A DNA stretch of 64,000 nucleotides from JACDBZ01 sp038233215 (lineage in GTDB: Bacteria; Chloroflexota; Limnocylindria; QHBO01): NCBI GenBank assembly GCA_038233215.1, contig JBBSML010000012.1, positions 1 to 64,000 of the forward strand, read 5' to 3'. The number at the start of each line of letters is the position of its first letter. The stretch's first letter is position 1. Below the pieces are notes generated by a model, which was given only the letters and a program-made list of their open reading frames with translations, made no database searches and had not been told where the DNA came from. The position numbers and the translations under genes are program-made. Below, one piece after another: positions 24,342-33,987 of this stretch.

Positions 24342-26500
24342 TCCGCATCGTTCCCCGCGTGGCACTCCAACTGTGGATCGTCGGGTTCATCGTCTTCTTC
24401 GGCGCCGAAGCCATCCACCTCGAGCCGCCCCTGCGCATCGCGACGCAGGTCCTGTACGGCTTCCCACTGGCGGCGTGGGCGGTATTCCGCCTGCGTGGGC
24501 CATACGACAGGCTCGACATGGCCGTTCTCGGGCTTCTGGTCATCTATGCGATCCTGTGTCTCTTCAGCCGCGACCGCACCGAGAGCCTTGGCACGCTGGC
24601 CCTGGCAACTGCTTACGCGACGTGGTTCCTGCTCCTCCGTCGCGCAGCCGATCTGCGCCCGCAGATTGTGCTCGCGATTGGAACCGGGCTCGCTCTCACC
24701 CTGGCCTTCAATGCCTACCTGCAGATCCAGGAAAAGGCGACATGGTTCGCCACCGTCGGCGCGGCGCCGTTCGAGGGAGTGCTGACCTTTCCATGGGAGT
24801 CGGTCAACGCGCTCCCGATGCTCGTGTTGATCGCGATTCCGTTCCTGGCCTGGGTCATACCTTCGCAGATCAAATCGGTTCTGATGTTCGTCGTGGGATT
24901 CAGCGCAGTCGTGGTCGTACCTCTCAGCATGGGGCGCGCCGGATGGCTCGGCCTCGCGGTCGCCGCGCTGCTGGCACTCCTCCTGCCCTCGACCTTGCAG
25001 ACCTTCGCGAAGACTCGGTGGCAGACCAAAGCACTCGGCGCAGGAGTGGCGACGGCCGCGGCAGTCGGTGCTGCGGTGCTTGTCGGACCACGGGCGGTAA
25101 CCGCCATCGCGGAAAGCGGACGCCTGCTTCTCTGGGAACAGGGTTTGGCGATGATCATTGGCTCGCCCCTGATCGGATCCGGACCGGGAACGTACTCGTG
25201 GGTGCGGCTGGAAGCAGCGCCGGCTGCCGCCGACCTCCTGGCCGTTCGACTCGTCCACAACGTTCCGCTCCAGACGCTCGTCGACGGCGGCCTCGTGCTC
25301 GGAACCAGCTTGGTCGGCCTGATGGTCGTATGGGGGCTTGCGCTGCATCGCCGTTGGCCGGCGTGGAGGGTCGCGGACCGAGTCACGTTGGCCTGTGTTA
25401 CAGGCTTCGTCGCAGCTCTGATCCTCGATGACTTCAGTTACCTACCGGCGATCACGGCCAGCTTCCTGGCCGCGGCGGCGTTTCTGGTCCCCGCCTCAGA
25501 CACGCGAGCTCTGACGCCCGCGCGTGGCCTGGCAGCACCAGCGCTGCTCACGCTGGCAGCACTGATTGCTCTGCCGTATGTCGTCGCCGTCGACGTGGCG
25601 CGATCAGCGGCACAGGCAGGTCGAGGAGCCATGGTCGACGGAAGCTATGGCGCGGCGCGAGCGCACTTTGAAGCAGCGACCCAGGCACACCCCGAAAGCG
25701 GCGGCTATTGGCTCGGTCTCGGGATGGCCGCGAGCTATGACGGCGACAGGACTGGAGCGATCGACGCGTATCGGCGCGCCGTGGCCGTCGCCCCCGGAGA
25801 TCCGCGGGGGTACGCGGCGCTCGCAGAGCTGGATAGTGGAGCTGACGCCAGCGTTCTTCTGGAGCAGGCCGCCGACCGCACCTTGGGTGACCCTCAGTAC
25901 GCGGTTCGGCTGGGGCTCGAGCTGATGGCCGCCGATCGCCCCCACGAGGCTACGCACGCGTGGAGCCGCGCTGCCGCGCTTCGACCAGACCTCGTGACCA
26001 CGCTGCCGTACTGGAATCCTGTGACCATGGGAGCGGTCGCTACCGAGGCCATGATCACGATCCACAACGAACCCCGTCCCGCTCCGAGAGAGAACATGGA
26101 GAATGCTTGGGACCTCGGACTTGCTCTGGATACACTGCCGGCCGACGCTGATCCCGCATGGCGGGCGGTGGATGCCGCCCGGCACGGAGACAACGACACC
26201 GCACGTGAACTGGCGGAGGGGTCAGTCACTGCCGCACCCTATGTCGCCCGCGGCTATCAGGCACTTGCGGCGGTCGCTGCGTTCAGTTGTGACCCGACGA
26301 CGGTCGAGAACGCCCTCCGGCTGGAGGCCCTGAGTCTCGGCGCATACGAGCCATTACCGCCTGAACCCCACGTGCGGCGCGAGTTCGTGTACCGCGAAGC
26401 CAGCCTCGGGCCGACCCAGCCGCCTGCCGTGGAGCCACTCACTGAGCCAGAAATGTGGCCGTGGTCGCTGGTTCCACGACCCACGGCCTGCGACGGGTGA
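24338..26500 (+). CDS. O-antigen ligase/polymerase-like membrane protein with TPR domain
   Basis: The 720-residue protein has about 11 membrane segments in residues 5-420 and a large outer loop holding SMGRAGWLGLAVA, LLLWEQGLAMIIGSPLIGSG and VRLVHNVPLQTLVDGG, matching the Wzy_C/O-antigen ligase domain. Residues about 425-590 are tetratricopeptide-like (HFEAATQAHPESGGYWLGLG, then GAIDAYRRAVAVAPGDPRGY). It likely polymerises or ligates lipid-linked glycan outside the membrane. It overlaps the upstream gene by ATGA and the downstream gene by GTGA. Confidence 0.82.
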   Translation: MIRIVPRVALQLWIVGFIVFFGAEAIHLEPPLRIATQVLYGFPLAAWAVFRLRGPYDRLDMAVLGLLVIYAILCLFSRDRTESLGTLALATAYATWFLLLRRAADLRPQIVLAIGTGLALTLAFNAYLQIQEKATWFATVGAAPFEGVLTFPWESVNALPMLVLIAIPFLAWVIPSQIKSVLMFVVGFSAVVVVPLSMGRAGWLGLAVAALLALLLPSTLQTFAKTRWQTKALGAGVATAAAVGAAVLVGPRAVTAIAESGRLLLWEQGLAMIIGSPLIGSGPGTYSWVRLEAAPAAADLLAVRLVHNVPLQTLVDGGLVLGTSLVGLMVVWGLALHRRWPAWRVADRVTLACVTGFVAALILDDFSYLPAITASFLAAAAFLVPASDTRALTPARGLAAPALLTLAALIALPYVVAVDVARSAAQAGRGAMVDGSYGAARAHFEAATQAHPESGGYWLGLGMAASYDGDRTGAIDAYRRAVAVAPGDPRGYAALAELDSGADASVLLEQAADRTLGDPQYAVRLGLELMAADRPHEATHAWSRAAALRPDLVTTLPYWNPVTMGAVATEAMITIHNEPRPAPRENMENAWDLGLALDTLPADADPAWRAVDAARHGDNDTARELAEGSVTAAPYVARGYQALAAVAAFSCDPTTVENALRLEALSLGAYEPLPPEPHVRREFVYREASLGPTQPPAVEPLTEPEMWPWSLVPRPTACDG

Positions 26501-28020
26501 GGTCGGCATTGCGCAGGAGGATCCCGGCGAGCTGGGTGGCCATCGCCGCACTCTTTGCGCTCGTGGCGTTGCCGCGGTCGGCGATTCCGCTCATCGACGG
26601 CGATGTGTATTGGCACATTCGGGCCGGCCTCGAGGTGCTCGACACGGGGCAAGTCCCGGCGGAAGACAGCTGGAGCCTGGTCGGCGACGGCATGCGGTGG
26701 CTGAGCCAGGACTGGCTGAGCAACGTGCTCCTCGGCTTGGGATGGCGCCTCGGAGAGATCGGGCCATCAGCGCTCTCGCTTGCGTGGTCCTCTCTGGTGG
26801 TCGCAGCGCTGGCACTGCTCTGGTGGGCCTTCGGCCTGCGACGCCCAGAGACCGGATGGCTGGGGCGCATCGGCTGGCTGACCGTCGGGCTTATCGTCGC
26901 TGGCCCCGTCCTTGGCGTCCGCGTGCAGGTCGTCGATCTCACGCTGGCGACTGCGGTGGTTCTCTCCTGTTGGGGATACCTGGCACGGCCGTCCATCGGT
27001 TGGCTCGTGGCACTTCCGACCATCTCGCTCGCGTGGGCCAATCTGCACGCAGGCTGGCCGCTCATCTTCATCGTCGGTGGCGCCATCGTCATCGGCGAGG
27101 CAGCCGACCGGGTGCTGAAACGCCGACCACCGCACAACATGCTGACATGGCGGCAGATCGCCCTGCTCGGTGGTGCGCTCGTCGTCTCGATCATGCCGAT
27201 CGCAGTCAATCCGAGTGGTCTTGAGCTGTATGCCTACCCTCTCGAAACTTCTTCAATCGCAGCCCATCGCGACTTCATATCGGAATGGCAGTCTCCGGAT
27301 CCGGGAACCATCGTCGGACAGTTGTTCATCGTCTTCGTCGTGGTGATCGTCCTGCCGTCGCTCTGGATCGGTCGCCGGACGATGCGTGCCGCTGACGCGC
27401 TCGTCATCGCGGGCATGACCGTGATGATCGCCCTCGGTGCGCGGTTTCTGCTGCTCGCGCCGATCATCGCCGCGACGGCCGGACTCACGCTCGAACCGGC
27501 GATCAGCGGGACGGCGCTCGGCCGTCGATTTTCGAGGCCACTGGCACGCCTCGGTACGGCGCGGAGTGGGGCATTCCTCAACGTGGTGAACGCCGCCCTC
27601 ATCGGCATCATGGTGCTGGCCGGCCTGGGCGTCGCGTGGGCGCGGGCCAGCCCTACCGCACAGCGCGAGCTCGTCGCCGACCACATGCCGGTCGGCGCGG
27701 TTGACTGGATCATCGCCAATGACCCCGGAGCCCGCCCCTTCAACCAGTATTCATGGGGCGGATACCTGGGTCTGCGACGGCCCGACCATCCCATCTACAT
27801 CGATGGCCGATCCGACATTTACGGCGACCGCCCGATACGCGAGTACGCGAACGCGGTCCAGCTCGAGACCGATCCACAGGAACTCTTCGATCGCTACGCG
27901 ATCGACTACATCCTCTTCCCGCCGAATCAGCCGCTCTCGCAGTGGCTTGAAGACTCGCCCATCTGGCAGCGTGAATACGTGGACGCCATCGCAGCGGTGT
28001 GGATCCGCTTGAATGAATAG
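26497..28020 (+). CDS. Polytopic GT-C-like membrane protein of unknown specificity
   Basis: The 507-residue protein has about 11 hydrophobic segments. Its first outer loop reads DGDVYWHIRAGLEVLDTG, then a W-rich segment. A C-terminal soluble stretch has IYIDGRSDIYGDR. The gene at 28861 has the same two landmarks (DYWWHLETG, VFIDGRSDMYPRE) in the same places, so the two are paralogues. The Asp after helix 1 and overall layout suggest a GT-C glycosyltransferase, but this is not shown. GTG 26497 overlaps the previous stop (GTGA). An upstream ATG at 26455 is less likely. Confidence 0.7.
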   Translation: MRSALRRRIPASWVAIAALFALVALPRSAIPLIDGDVYWHIRAGLEVLDTGQVPAEDSWSLVGDGMRWLSQDWLSNVLLGLGWRLGEIGPSALSLAWSSLVVAALALLWWAFGLRRPETGWLGRIGWLTVGLIVAGPVLGVRVQVVDLTLATAVVLSCWGYLARPSIGWLVALPTISLAWANLHAGWPLIFIVGGAIVIGEAADRVLKRRPPHNMLTWRQIALLGGALVVSIMPIAVNPSGLELYAYPLETSSIAAHRDFISEWQSPDPGTIVGQLFIVFVVVIVLPSLWIGRRTMRAADALVIAGMTVMIALGARFLLLAPIIAATAGLTLEPAISGTALGRRFSRPLARLGTARSGAFLNVVNAALIGIMVLAGLGVAWARASPTAQRELVADHMPVGAVDWIIANDPGARPFNQYSWGGYLGLRRPDHPIYIDGRSDIYGDRPIREYANAVQLETDPQELFDRYAIDYILFPPNQPLSQWLEDSPIWQREYVDAIAAVWIRLNE

Positions 28021-28894
28021 GCCGCGCGTTGCAGAAATGATGAGCTCACCACAGCTGCGGCGGCTGCTCAGGGATGGAACTCTTATCGCGGCCATCGTCT
28101 TCATCGGCTTCGTATGGTGGCTGGTCACGTTCAACGACTATCAGCACGATGCCCGGGCTTACTGGGCGGCTGGCCTGGATAGCCCCTACGCCGATGCACT
28201 CGTTGGCGGCTCGGATGCGTACCTCTATTCGCCCGTCTTCGCGCAGCTCGCCTTTCCGCTGAGCCTGCTGCCATTCGAGGTGTTCCGAGGCATCTGGGCC
28301 GTGCTGAATCTCGGCGCCCTGGTCTGGCTGACTGGACCCCGACTCGGTGCCCTCATGTTGATCATCCCCGGCTCGCCGGTAATCGACGAGGTGGCCACGG
28401 GCAATGTCCATCTCCTCATCGCGGCCGCCATCTACGCGAGCCTGTGGAGGCCGGCCGCATGGGCATTCCCGCTGCTCACGAAGATCACCCCGGGGATCGG
28501 CGCCGCCTACCTCCTGGGCGCGCGACGCTGGCGCGCCTTCGCGGAGGCAGTGGGGGTTTCCGTTGCGTTGAGCGTCATCTCGTTCGCGATCGTCCCCGAC
28601 CTGTGGTTCGAATGGTTGCGCGTCCTCACCTCGAGCACGAGCGTTCCTGTTCCTGGCGAGATTGCGATCATTCCGGGCCCGCTTTCGGTCCGCGTGGCAG
28701 CTGCTGGCGCGATCGCCCTCGTTGGTGGCATACGCGGCTGGCGGTGGGTGATGCCGGTGGCGGCCATGATTGCCCTGCCGGTCCCGTGGTCGTCCGGCCT
28801 GAGCCTCCTGGTCGCCGTGGTAGCGCTGTGGCGGTCCGGGCACCTTGTCGAGCCCAAGGCTCAGGCGGCTGGCGAGGGCGCCCGCGTGACCTGA
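28013..28894 (+). CDS. GT87 (DUF2029) family membrane glycosyltransferase
   Basis: The 293-residue protein has DYQHDARAYWAAGLD in the first loop, YLYSPVFAQLAFPLSLLP, ATGNVHLLIAAAIYA and FPLLTKITPGIGAAYLLG, a textbook GT87 order. The closest paralogue in the window is at 9424. ATG 28013 overlaps the end of the 26497 gene by 8 bp. A second in-frame ATG six to seven codons later is possible. The 3' end overlaps the convergent gene at 28861 by 34 bp. Confidence 0.83.
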   Translation: MNRPRVAEMMSSPQLRRLLRDGTLIAAIVFIGFVWWLVTFNDYQHDARAYWAAGLDSPYADALVGGSDAYLYSPVFAQLAFPLSLLPFEVFRGIWAVLNLGALVWLTGPRLGALMLIIPGSPVIDEVATGNVHLLIAAAIYASLWRPAAWAFPLLTKITPGIGAAYLLGARRWRAFAEAVGVSVALSVISFAIVPDLWFEWLRVLTSSTSVPVPGEIAIIPGPLSVRVAAAGAIALVGGIRGWRWVMPVAAMIALPVPWSSGLSLLVAVVALWRSGHLVEPKAQAAGEGARVT

Positions 28895-30297
28895 TCACAG
28901 GGGAGAAGGAGGACCGCTCGCTCGTCGCGAAACGCCTCGCACCAGCCTGCCCGCTCATCCATCGAAGCCAACGGCGCGCTGGGAGGAAGGAGGATCGCCT
29001 CAACCCCACGGTCGGCGGCGACCGTTTGCCAGCCGGACTCCGCGCCGCGGATGGCCAGGTACTCCTCGAATATCTCGCGCGGGTACATGTCGCTCCGGCC
29101 ATCGATGAACACTGATCCACCAGAGCCGTACAGGCGGTGGATCGCCCACCCGCCCCAGTCGTAGTCGACCAATGCCTGAACATCGGGTTCGACGGCGACC
29201 AACTGATCCATGGCTGCGCTGGGAAAGACCTCATCTTCGGCCTGGCTGACCGCAGGTGGCAGAACGATGACGATCCCGACGACCACCACTGCCGCCAGCC
29301 CCAATTCCAGGATGCGGCGTTGGCGCGCGCTGGCGACCGAGCGCGCCCGCGGCGGCCGAAGGCGAGAGTCGAGCCCAATCGCGAGCATGGGCATCGTCAT
29401 CACCACCGCAAGCGGGGCGTTACGAACTGCCACGAGGGCACCCAGGGCACCGACAACTGCCACTGCCGTGAGCCACCCCGGCGCACCGCGTCGACCAAGG
29501 GCAATGACGCCGACGATCAGAAGTGCGACGCCCCATTGCCGCGGGTCAGTGAAATCGGCCGGCTGCCACTCAGCGATGAAGCTGGTGCCCCAATCGTCCT
29601 GGCGCAGGTACCGCAGCGGATAAACGATGCCGTCAAGGCCTGCGGGCGTGATCGCAGAGGCAAGTGCGCCGCCAAGGAGCATGCCGACCGCCGTCCATCG
29701 CCGTGGCGCAAGCGCGGTTCGACCGAGAAGCGAGAACAGGACGTACACGCCCACCACTCCAACGCCCACGATCCAGAGACCGTGGAGGTTCGCCCACAGC
29801 GCCAGCAACGGAACCACGAGCCATGGCCGGATCCGGTGGTTGACGCGCAGGCCGAACAGCAGGGCGAGCAAGACAGCAAGAAGCAGCCACGAGAGCACCT
29901 GTGGACGTACCGTCGCGAACGAGGCGAGCACGTAGGTGCCGACCACCAGGAATGGCGTCAGCGCGCGGACTGCGATCCTGTGTCGGTGGAGCATGAACGC
30001 GGGGACGAGGAGCGCGCCAGCGGTGGCCAACCCAAAGATGGCAGCTGTGACCGGGTAGCCGACGGTCCCCACAAGAGCGGCGATCACCACCTCGCCGAGC
30101 CATTCATGAGCGACCCAGGGCCCGTCATAGGCGAAAGAAAACGGATCGTTCGTCGGCACATCACCGCTGCCGAGAATCAGGCGTCCCGTCTCGAGGTGCC
30201 ACCAGTAATCTGCGTCGATCGGACCGCGTGCCTCAACCAGCACAATGAAGAACGCGGCGACGACGGCCGCCAGGATCGTCAGCGGCGAGGGGAGCAT
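28861..30297 (-). CDS. Polytopic GT-C-like membrane protein, paralogue of the 26497 gene
   Basis: The 478-residue protein has about 11 helices. Its first loop reads IDADYWWHLETGRLILGSG, followed by DPFSFAYDGPWVAHEWLGE. After the last helix, a soluble domain includes GSVFIDGRSDMYPREIF. The D-Y-W-W-H-L plus H-E-W-L pattern is common in large membrane proteins of Chloroflexota. Its reaction is unknown, and GT-C glycosyltransfer is the best guess. It is the only minus-strand gene in this part of the cluster and diverges from the gene at 30348 with a 50-bp gap. Confidence 0.7.
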   Translation of the reverse strand: MLPSPLTILAAVVAAFFIVLVEARGPIDADYWWHLETGRLILGSGDVPTNDPFSFAYDGPWVAHEWLGEVVIAALVGTVGYPVTAAIFGLATAGALLVPAFMLHRHRIAVRALTPFLVVGTYVLASFATVRPQVLSWLLLAVLLALLFGLRVNHRIRPWLVVPLLALWANLHGLWIVGVGVVGVYVLFSLLGRTALAPRRWTAVGMLLGGALASAITPAGLDGIVYPLRYLRQDDWGTSFIAEWQPADFTDPRQWGVALLIVGVIALGRRGAPGWLTAVAVVGALGALVAVRNAPLAVVMTMPMLAIGLDSRLRPPRARSVASARQRRILELGLAAVVVVGIVIVLPPAVSQAEDEVFPSAAMDQLVAVEPDVQALVDYDWGGWAIHRLYGSGGSVFIDGRSDMYPREIFEEYLAIRGAESGWQTVAADRGVEAILLPPSAPLASMDERAGWCEAFRDERAVLLLPCDQVTRAPSPAA

Positions 30298-30347
30298 CGT
30301 CTCGAAAGTACCACGAGGCTACGACAATGGCTGGGTAGGATGCCCCC

Positions 30348-31967
30348 ATGCCCGCGCGCTCGGTGATCTTTCGCGATCTGGTCTCGCTCACCGCGGTGGC
30401 GCTCGTCGTGCGCGCGGTGTCTGCGTGGCTTGTGCCGGCGCCGCCGCACGTCGACGCCGCCTACTACACGATGATCGGCGAGCAGTTGGCGATCGGCAAT
30501 GGGTTCAACGCCCCGGCCCTGTGGAGCTTTCTCGAGGTCGGGGGCAGGCTCCCGGCCAACCCGGGTCTGCCGGTCCCAAGCAATGGCCACTGGATGCCAC
30601 TCACCTCAATCGTGAGCGGCGCCTTCATGACGATCCTGAGTCCTGACTGGCGGGCCGGCCAGGTGCCCATGGTGCTCCTCTCGACGCTCCTCGTGCCACT
30701 GACCTACCTCGCGGCGTGGCAGGTGTCGAGATCTCGGCGCGGCGCCGTTCTGTCCGCGATCCTCGCCATCACCGCCGGATCGCTTCTCCTCATGTATCCC
30801 CTGATCGAGTCCTTCGCCACATTCGGAGTGCTGGGCGCCACAACGCTCCTTGCCAGCGTGCGAGCAATGGAAACCGCTCGCCCTGGGCCATGGCTCGTGC
30901 TGGCTGGTGCTGCCGCGGGAGGCGCGAGCCTGACCCGTATCGACGGCGTGCTTCTCACGCTGGCTCCTGCAACCGCATGGCTCCTTCTCCGTCCGTTCGG
31001 AACCGGGCACCTCGGATCTCCGATTCGGGCGCTGGGTTGGGGATGGCTCAGCGCAATGGCGTTTCTCGTGGTTGTCATACCTTGGTTGATCCGCGACGTC
31101 GCCGTCTTCGGCACAGCGTTTCCCTCCCCGGGAGGCCGCCTGCTCTGGATCCGCGATTACAACGAGCACCTGTCGATCAGTCTCAACCTGAGCCTGGAGC
31201 GCTACCTGGCGTGGGGACTGCCGGCCATCCTGCTCTCGAAGCTCGCCGCGCTCGTGGCCGTGCTGGGACAGACCCTCGCGCTGATGGGTGGAGTCTTCGG
31301 CCTCTATTTCCTCGCTGGCCTGTGGATGCAGCGTCGTAATCGACGCCTGGCACCAGTAACGGTGTACCTCATCGCGATGTTCGCGACAATGATCCTGCTC
31401 GCCACCGAGCATGCTCCGAAGGGCGCATTTCTTCACACCGCACCCGCGTGGCTGCCATTTGCCCTGCCGATGGCGGTCTCCGCGGTCGTACCCGCCTCCA
31501 CCGCCATGGGGCGCGTCTGGCCGTTCCTCCGTCGACCGGCGACGCATCGCTTCCTCGAGGTGGTCGCCGTTGTCGGAGCGGTGGTGCTGGCCCTGATTGG
31601 CGCACTCATCCTTGTTGGCCAGTGGCAGGTCCGTTTCGAGCGCCAGGAAGCAGCCGCCACCTTTCTGCGAAACGAGGCGGCCCCCGGTGATGTGATCCTG
31701 GCCGACGATCCATCAAGCCTGTACCTGCGCACTGGTCTCCATGGGGTCGCCCCGCCCTTCGACCCGTACCCAGTGATCGAACGAGTGATCGAGTCCTATG
31801 GCATCGATTGGGTCGTGGTCACGCTCGGTCCCAAGGAAACAATTGATCCCCTTGGCTTGTGGGAAGGAGGATCTGCCGCCGACGCGCTCGGCAATGAGGC
31901 CACGTTTCTTCCAGACGCACCAGCGTTCGAGGCCGACGGTGTGCGGGTCTTCAAAGTCGATCCGTAG
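30348..31967 (+). CDS. GT39/ArnT-like membrane glycosyltransferase
   Basis: The 539-residue protein begins with helix 1 (SLTAVALVVRAVSAWLV) and then PPHVDAAYYTMIGEQLAIG. The Asp-containing outer loop is typical of PMT/GT39 and ArnT GT-C enzymes. About 11-12 membrane segments run to residue 425. The final 110 residues are soluble (FLRNEAAPGDVILADDPSS, then YGIDWVVVTLGP), as in many bacterial members. It would use a polyprenyl-phosphate sugar outside the membrane. It is the last gene of the polysaccharide region. Confidence 0.78.
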   Translation: MPARSVIFRDLVSLTAVALVVRAVSAWLVPAPPHVDAAYYTMIGEQLAIGNGFNAPALWSFLEVGGRLPANPGLPVPSNGHWMPLTSIVSGAFMTILSPDWRAGQVPMVLLSTLLVPLTYLAAWQVSRSRRGAVLSAILAITAGSLLLMYPLIESFATFGVLGATTLLASVRAMETARPGPWLVLAGAAAGGASLTRIDGVLLTLAPATAWLLLRPFGTGHLGSPIRALGWGWLSAMAFLVVVIPWLIRDVAVFGTAFPSPGGRLLWIRDYNEHLSISLNLSLERYLAWGLPAILLSKLAALVAVLGQTLALMGGVFGLYFLAGLWMQRRNRRLAPVTVYLIAMFATMILLATEHAPKGAFLHTAPAWLPFALPMAVSAVVPASTAMGRVWPFLRRPATHRFLEVVAVVGAVVLALIGALILVGQWQVRFERQEAAATFLRNEAAPGDVILADDPSSLYLRTGLHGVAPPFDPYPVIERVIESYGIDWVVVTLGPKETIDPLGLWEGGSAADALGNEATFLPDAPAFEADGVRVFKVDP

Positions 31968-32029
31968 TACTTCCGAGGCTCAAAGTACTGTTGCCCGGAT
32001 GCACTCGGGGCCGACAGCATGGACGCGAC

Positions 32030-32048
32030 GTCCGGTACTACGCCGGAC
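32030..32048. promoter_or_regulatory. Inverted repeat ahead of the DegS-like kinase gene
   Basis: GTCCGG (32030-32035) and CCGGAC (32043-32048) flank a 7-base loop, ending 19 bases before the kinase ATG. There is no T-run, so an operator or 5' mRNA hairpin is more likely than a terminator. Confidence 0.35.
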
Positions 32049-32067
32049 ACGGTACTCCAGGGACCTT

Positions 32068-33087
32068 ATGGCGAACAATCCGGCGCGCGACAGCGCGAAT
32101 CAGGAATTCGACCGCATCGGGGCAGAGGCCACTGAGAGCCTGCTCGGCGATTCGCGACGCCTGCATGCGCTGGCCGAGCAGTTTCGCAGTCAGTACCGCA
32201 GCGACCTCGAGCAATGGATGCAGCTCCGCGCGCGGCTCGACCGCCGGGGGAATGACCTCCGTCCGGTCGGAACCGATGCGCTGCGCGCCGAATACGAGGC
32301 ACGAAGCAGAGACCTGGCGGCGCTCCAGGCCCGGCTGAAGCGCCTGGAAGTCGTCGCGAGCCAACTGGATATCCTGCTGGGATACCTCGAATCCCCTGAG
32401 GCGGCAGGCACGGAGCCCGGACCGATGGCCGACGCCTCGCCCGCCACCATGAGCCTGCGCATCGTCCAGGCCCAGGAAGGTGAGCGCCAGCGCATGGCGG
32501 AGGACATCCACGACGGTCCGGCGCAGGTTCTCACCAACGCGATATTCCAGGTCGAGTATCTGGATCGCATCCTCGGCGATGCAGACCGCGCGGCCCAGGC
32601 CGAGGTTGCGTTTCTGCGCGACATGCTGCGTAACGGCCTTGACGAAGTTCGCACCTTCATCACCGACCTACGGCCGCCGGTTGTCGATGTCGGCATGGCG
32701 ACCGCGCTCGCCGAGCGCGCACAACAGCTCCATGCGCGGCACGGGATCGCCACGGAGATTTCGCTCAAGGGTATCGACGAGCGCCTGACGCCGGCGCAGC
32801 GCTCGTCTGTCCTGCGCATCGTGCAGGAGGCATTACAAAACGTGCGCAAACACGCGGCAGCCAGCACCGTCGCCATCGGTCTCGAGGGAGATTCCCTGGT
32901 CATCGAGGACAACGGTCGCGGCTTCGACCTGATGCGCCTCGCATCAGGGACGAGTGGCAACTTCGGATTGCAGTTCATGCGGGAGCGCGCCGAGCTACTC
33001 GGTGGTCAGCTCCAGATCGATTCGCGACAGGGTGAAGGTACCCGTATCCTGCTCCGGTTGCCGGTGCAGGCGCGCGACGCACACTGA
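32068..33087 (+). CDS. DegS/NarX-type sensor histidine kinase, cytoplasmic
   Basis: The 339-residue kinase has an N-terminal coiled-coil region (about 5-110) with no membrane segment. Then comes a HisKA_3 dimerisation box, ERQRMAEDIHDGPAQ, with the phospho-acceptor His near residue 148. The HATPase_c domain follows, with VQEALQNVRKHAAAS (N box), IEDNGRGFD (G1) and GLQFMRERAELLGG. It resembles DegS-like cytoplasmic kinases. The response regulator gene starts 13 bases downstream. The position just ahead of the pilus genes suggests pilus control, which is inference. Confidence 0.88.
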   Translation: MANNPARDSANQEFDRIGAEATESLLGDSRRLHALAEQFRSQYRSDLEQWMQLRARLDRRGNDLRPVGTDALRAEYEARSRDLAALQARLKRLEVVASQLDILLGYLESPEAAGTEPGPMADASPATMSLRIVQAQEGERQRMAEDIHDGPAQVLTNAIFQVEYLDRILGDADRAAQAEVAFLRDMLRNGLDEVRTFITDLRPPVVDVGMATALAERAQQLHARHGIATEISLKGIDERLTPAQRSSVLRIVQEALQNVRKHAAASTVAIGLEGDSLVIEDNGRGFDLMRLASGTSGNFGLQFMRERAELLGGQLQIDSRQGEGTRILLRLPVQARDAH

Positions 33088-33100
33088 GGAGGAGAGCCTA

Positions 33101-33835
33101 ATGACAGTCGAAACCAAGACCGACGAGCGTCGCAGGGGCGGCGATCGCCGCGCCGGAAGCATCCGGGTCGTCATCGTGGACGGCCACACGCTGTTCCGTC
33201 GTGGCGTCCGAAACATCCTGGAGCTCGAAGACGACATCGAGGTCGTCGGCGAGGCGGGCTCAGGAAGAGACGCACTGGCCATGGTCCAGGACGTCACGCC
33301 GGACGTCGTACTCATGGACCTGGGCCTACCGGCGCCGAACGGGATCGAGACAACCCAGCGCCTGAAGCGCGAGCTTCCGCATACCGGCGTCATCGTGCTC
33401 GCATCGAATGACGACGAGGACCAGCTGTTTGACGCCATCAAGGCCGGGGCCGCGGCGTACGTCCTGAAGGACATTGACCCGACCGACCTGATCGCCATCA
33501 TCCGGCGCGTGCAGGCCGGCGAGTACCTGATCAACGACAAGGTCTTCGCCAAACCAGCAGTCGCGTCGCGCGTCCTCAAGGAGTTCAGGGAGCTCGCCGT
33601 CTATGGATCCGAGGCGGCGCCGATCTTCGCGCCACTCTCACCGCGCGAGGTCGAGATCCTGGACAACATCGCGCAGGGCATGACGAACAAGCAGGTGGCC
33701 TACGCGCTGGGCATCAGCGAGCAGACCGTGAAGAACCACATGAGCTCGATTTTGCGCAAGCTCTCGGTGAACGACCGCACCCAGGCCGTGGTCTACGCCA
33801 TGCGCCAAGGCTGGATCAAGATCCCCGAGGACTGA
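33101..33835 (+). CDS. NarL/FixJ-family response regulator (DegU-like)
   Basis: The 244-residue regulator has a receiver domain: IRVVIVDGHTLFRRGVRNIL, phospho-acceptor Asp in VVLMDLGLPAPNGIE, and Lys in YVLKDIDP. A LuxR-type HTH follows: LSPREVEILDNIAQGMTNKQ, then VKNHMSSILRKL. ATG 33101 follows a strong GAGGAGGAGAG ribosome site. A 20-residue basic N-terminus precedes the receiver. A strong terminator lies 150 bp downstream, so kinase and regulator form their own operon upstream of the Flp pilin. Confidence 0.9.
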   Translation: MTVETKTDERRRGGDRRAGSIRVVIVDGHTLFRRGVRNILELEDDIEVVGEAGSGRDALAMVQDVTPDVVLMDLGLPAPNGIETTQRLKRELPHTGVIVLASNDDEDQLFDAIKAGAAAYVLKDIDPTDLIAIIRRVQAGEYLINDKVFAKPAVASRVLKEFRELAVYGSEAAPIFAPLSPREVEILDNIAQGMTNKQVAYALGISEQTVKNHMSSILRKLSVNDRTQAVVYAMRQGWIKIPED

Positions 33836-33987
33836 TCACCATTAGTCCCGGCCGCTCCGGTACGAACGGCCCATTGGTGAGGCGAGGACGCGTCCATTAG
33901 CGTTCCGATCAAGTCACCGCGGGTATCCGCGGGGACCTTCATACCAGGACCGCGGTCGGTCCCCAGGTCTCCTCCTCCGGTGCCAGG

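Noticed and set aside
23465..25348. A 627-codon open frame on the minus strand opposite the dehydratase fusion and the O-antigen-ligase-like gene
   Set aside because: It is antisense to two well-supported genes, with composition expected from GC-rich shadow frames and no recognisable motif.
29137..30366. A 409-codon plus-strand frame opposite the gene at 28861
   Set aside because: It is a shadow of a membrane protein gene. The charge-rich translation without motifs is typical of antisense frames.
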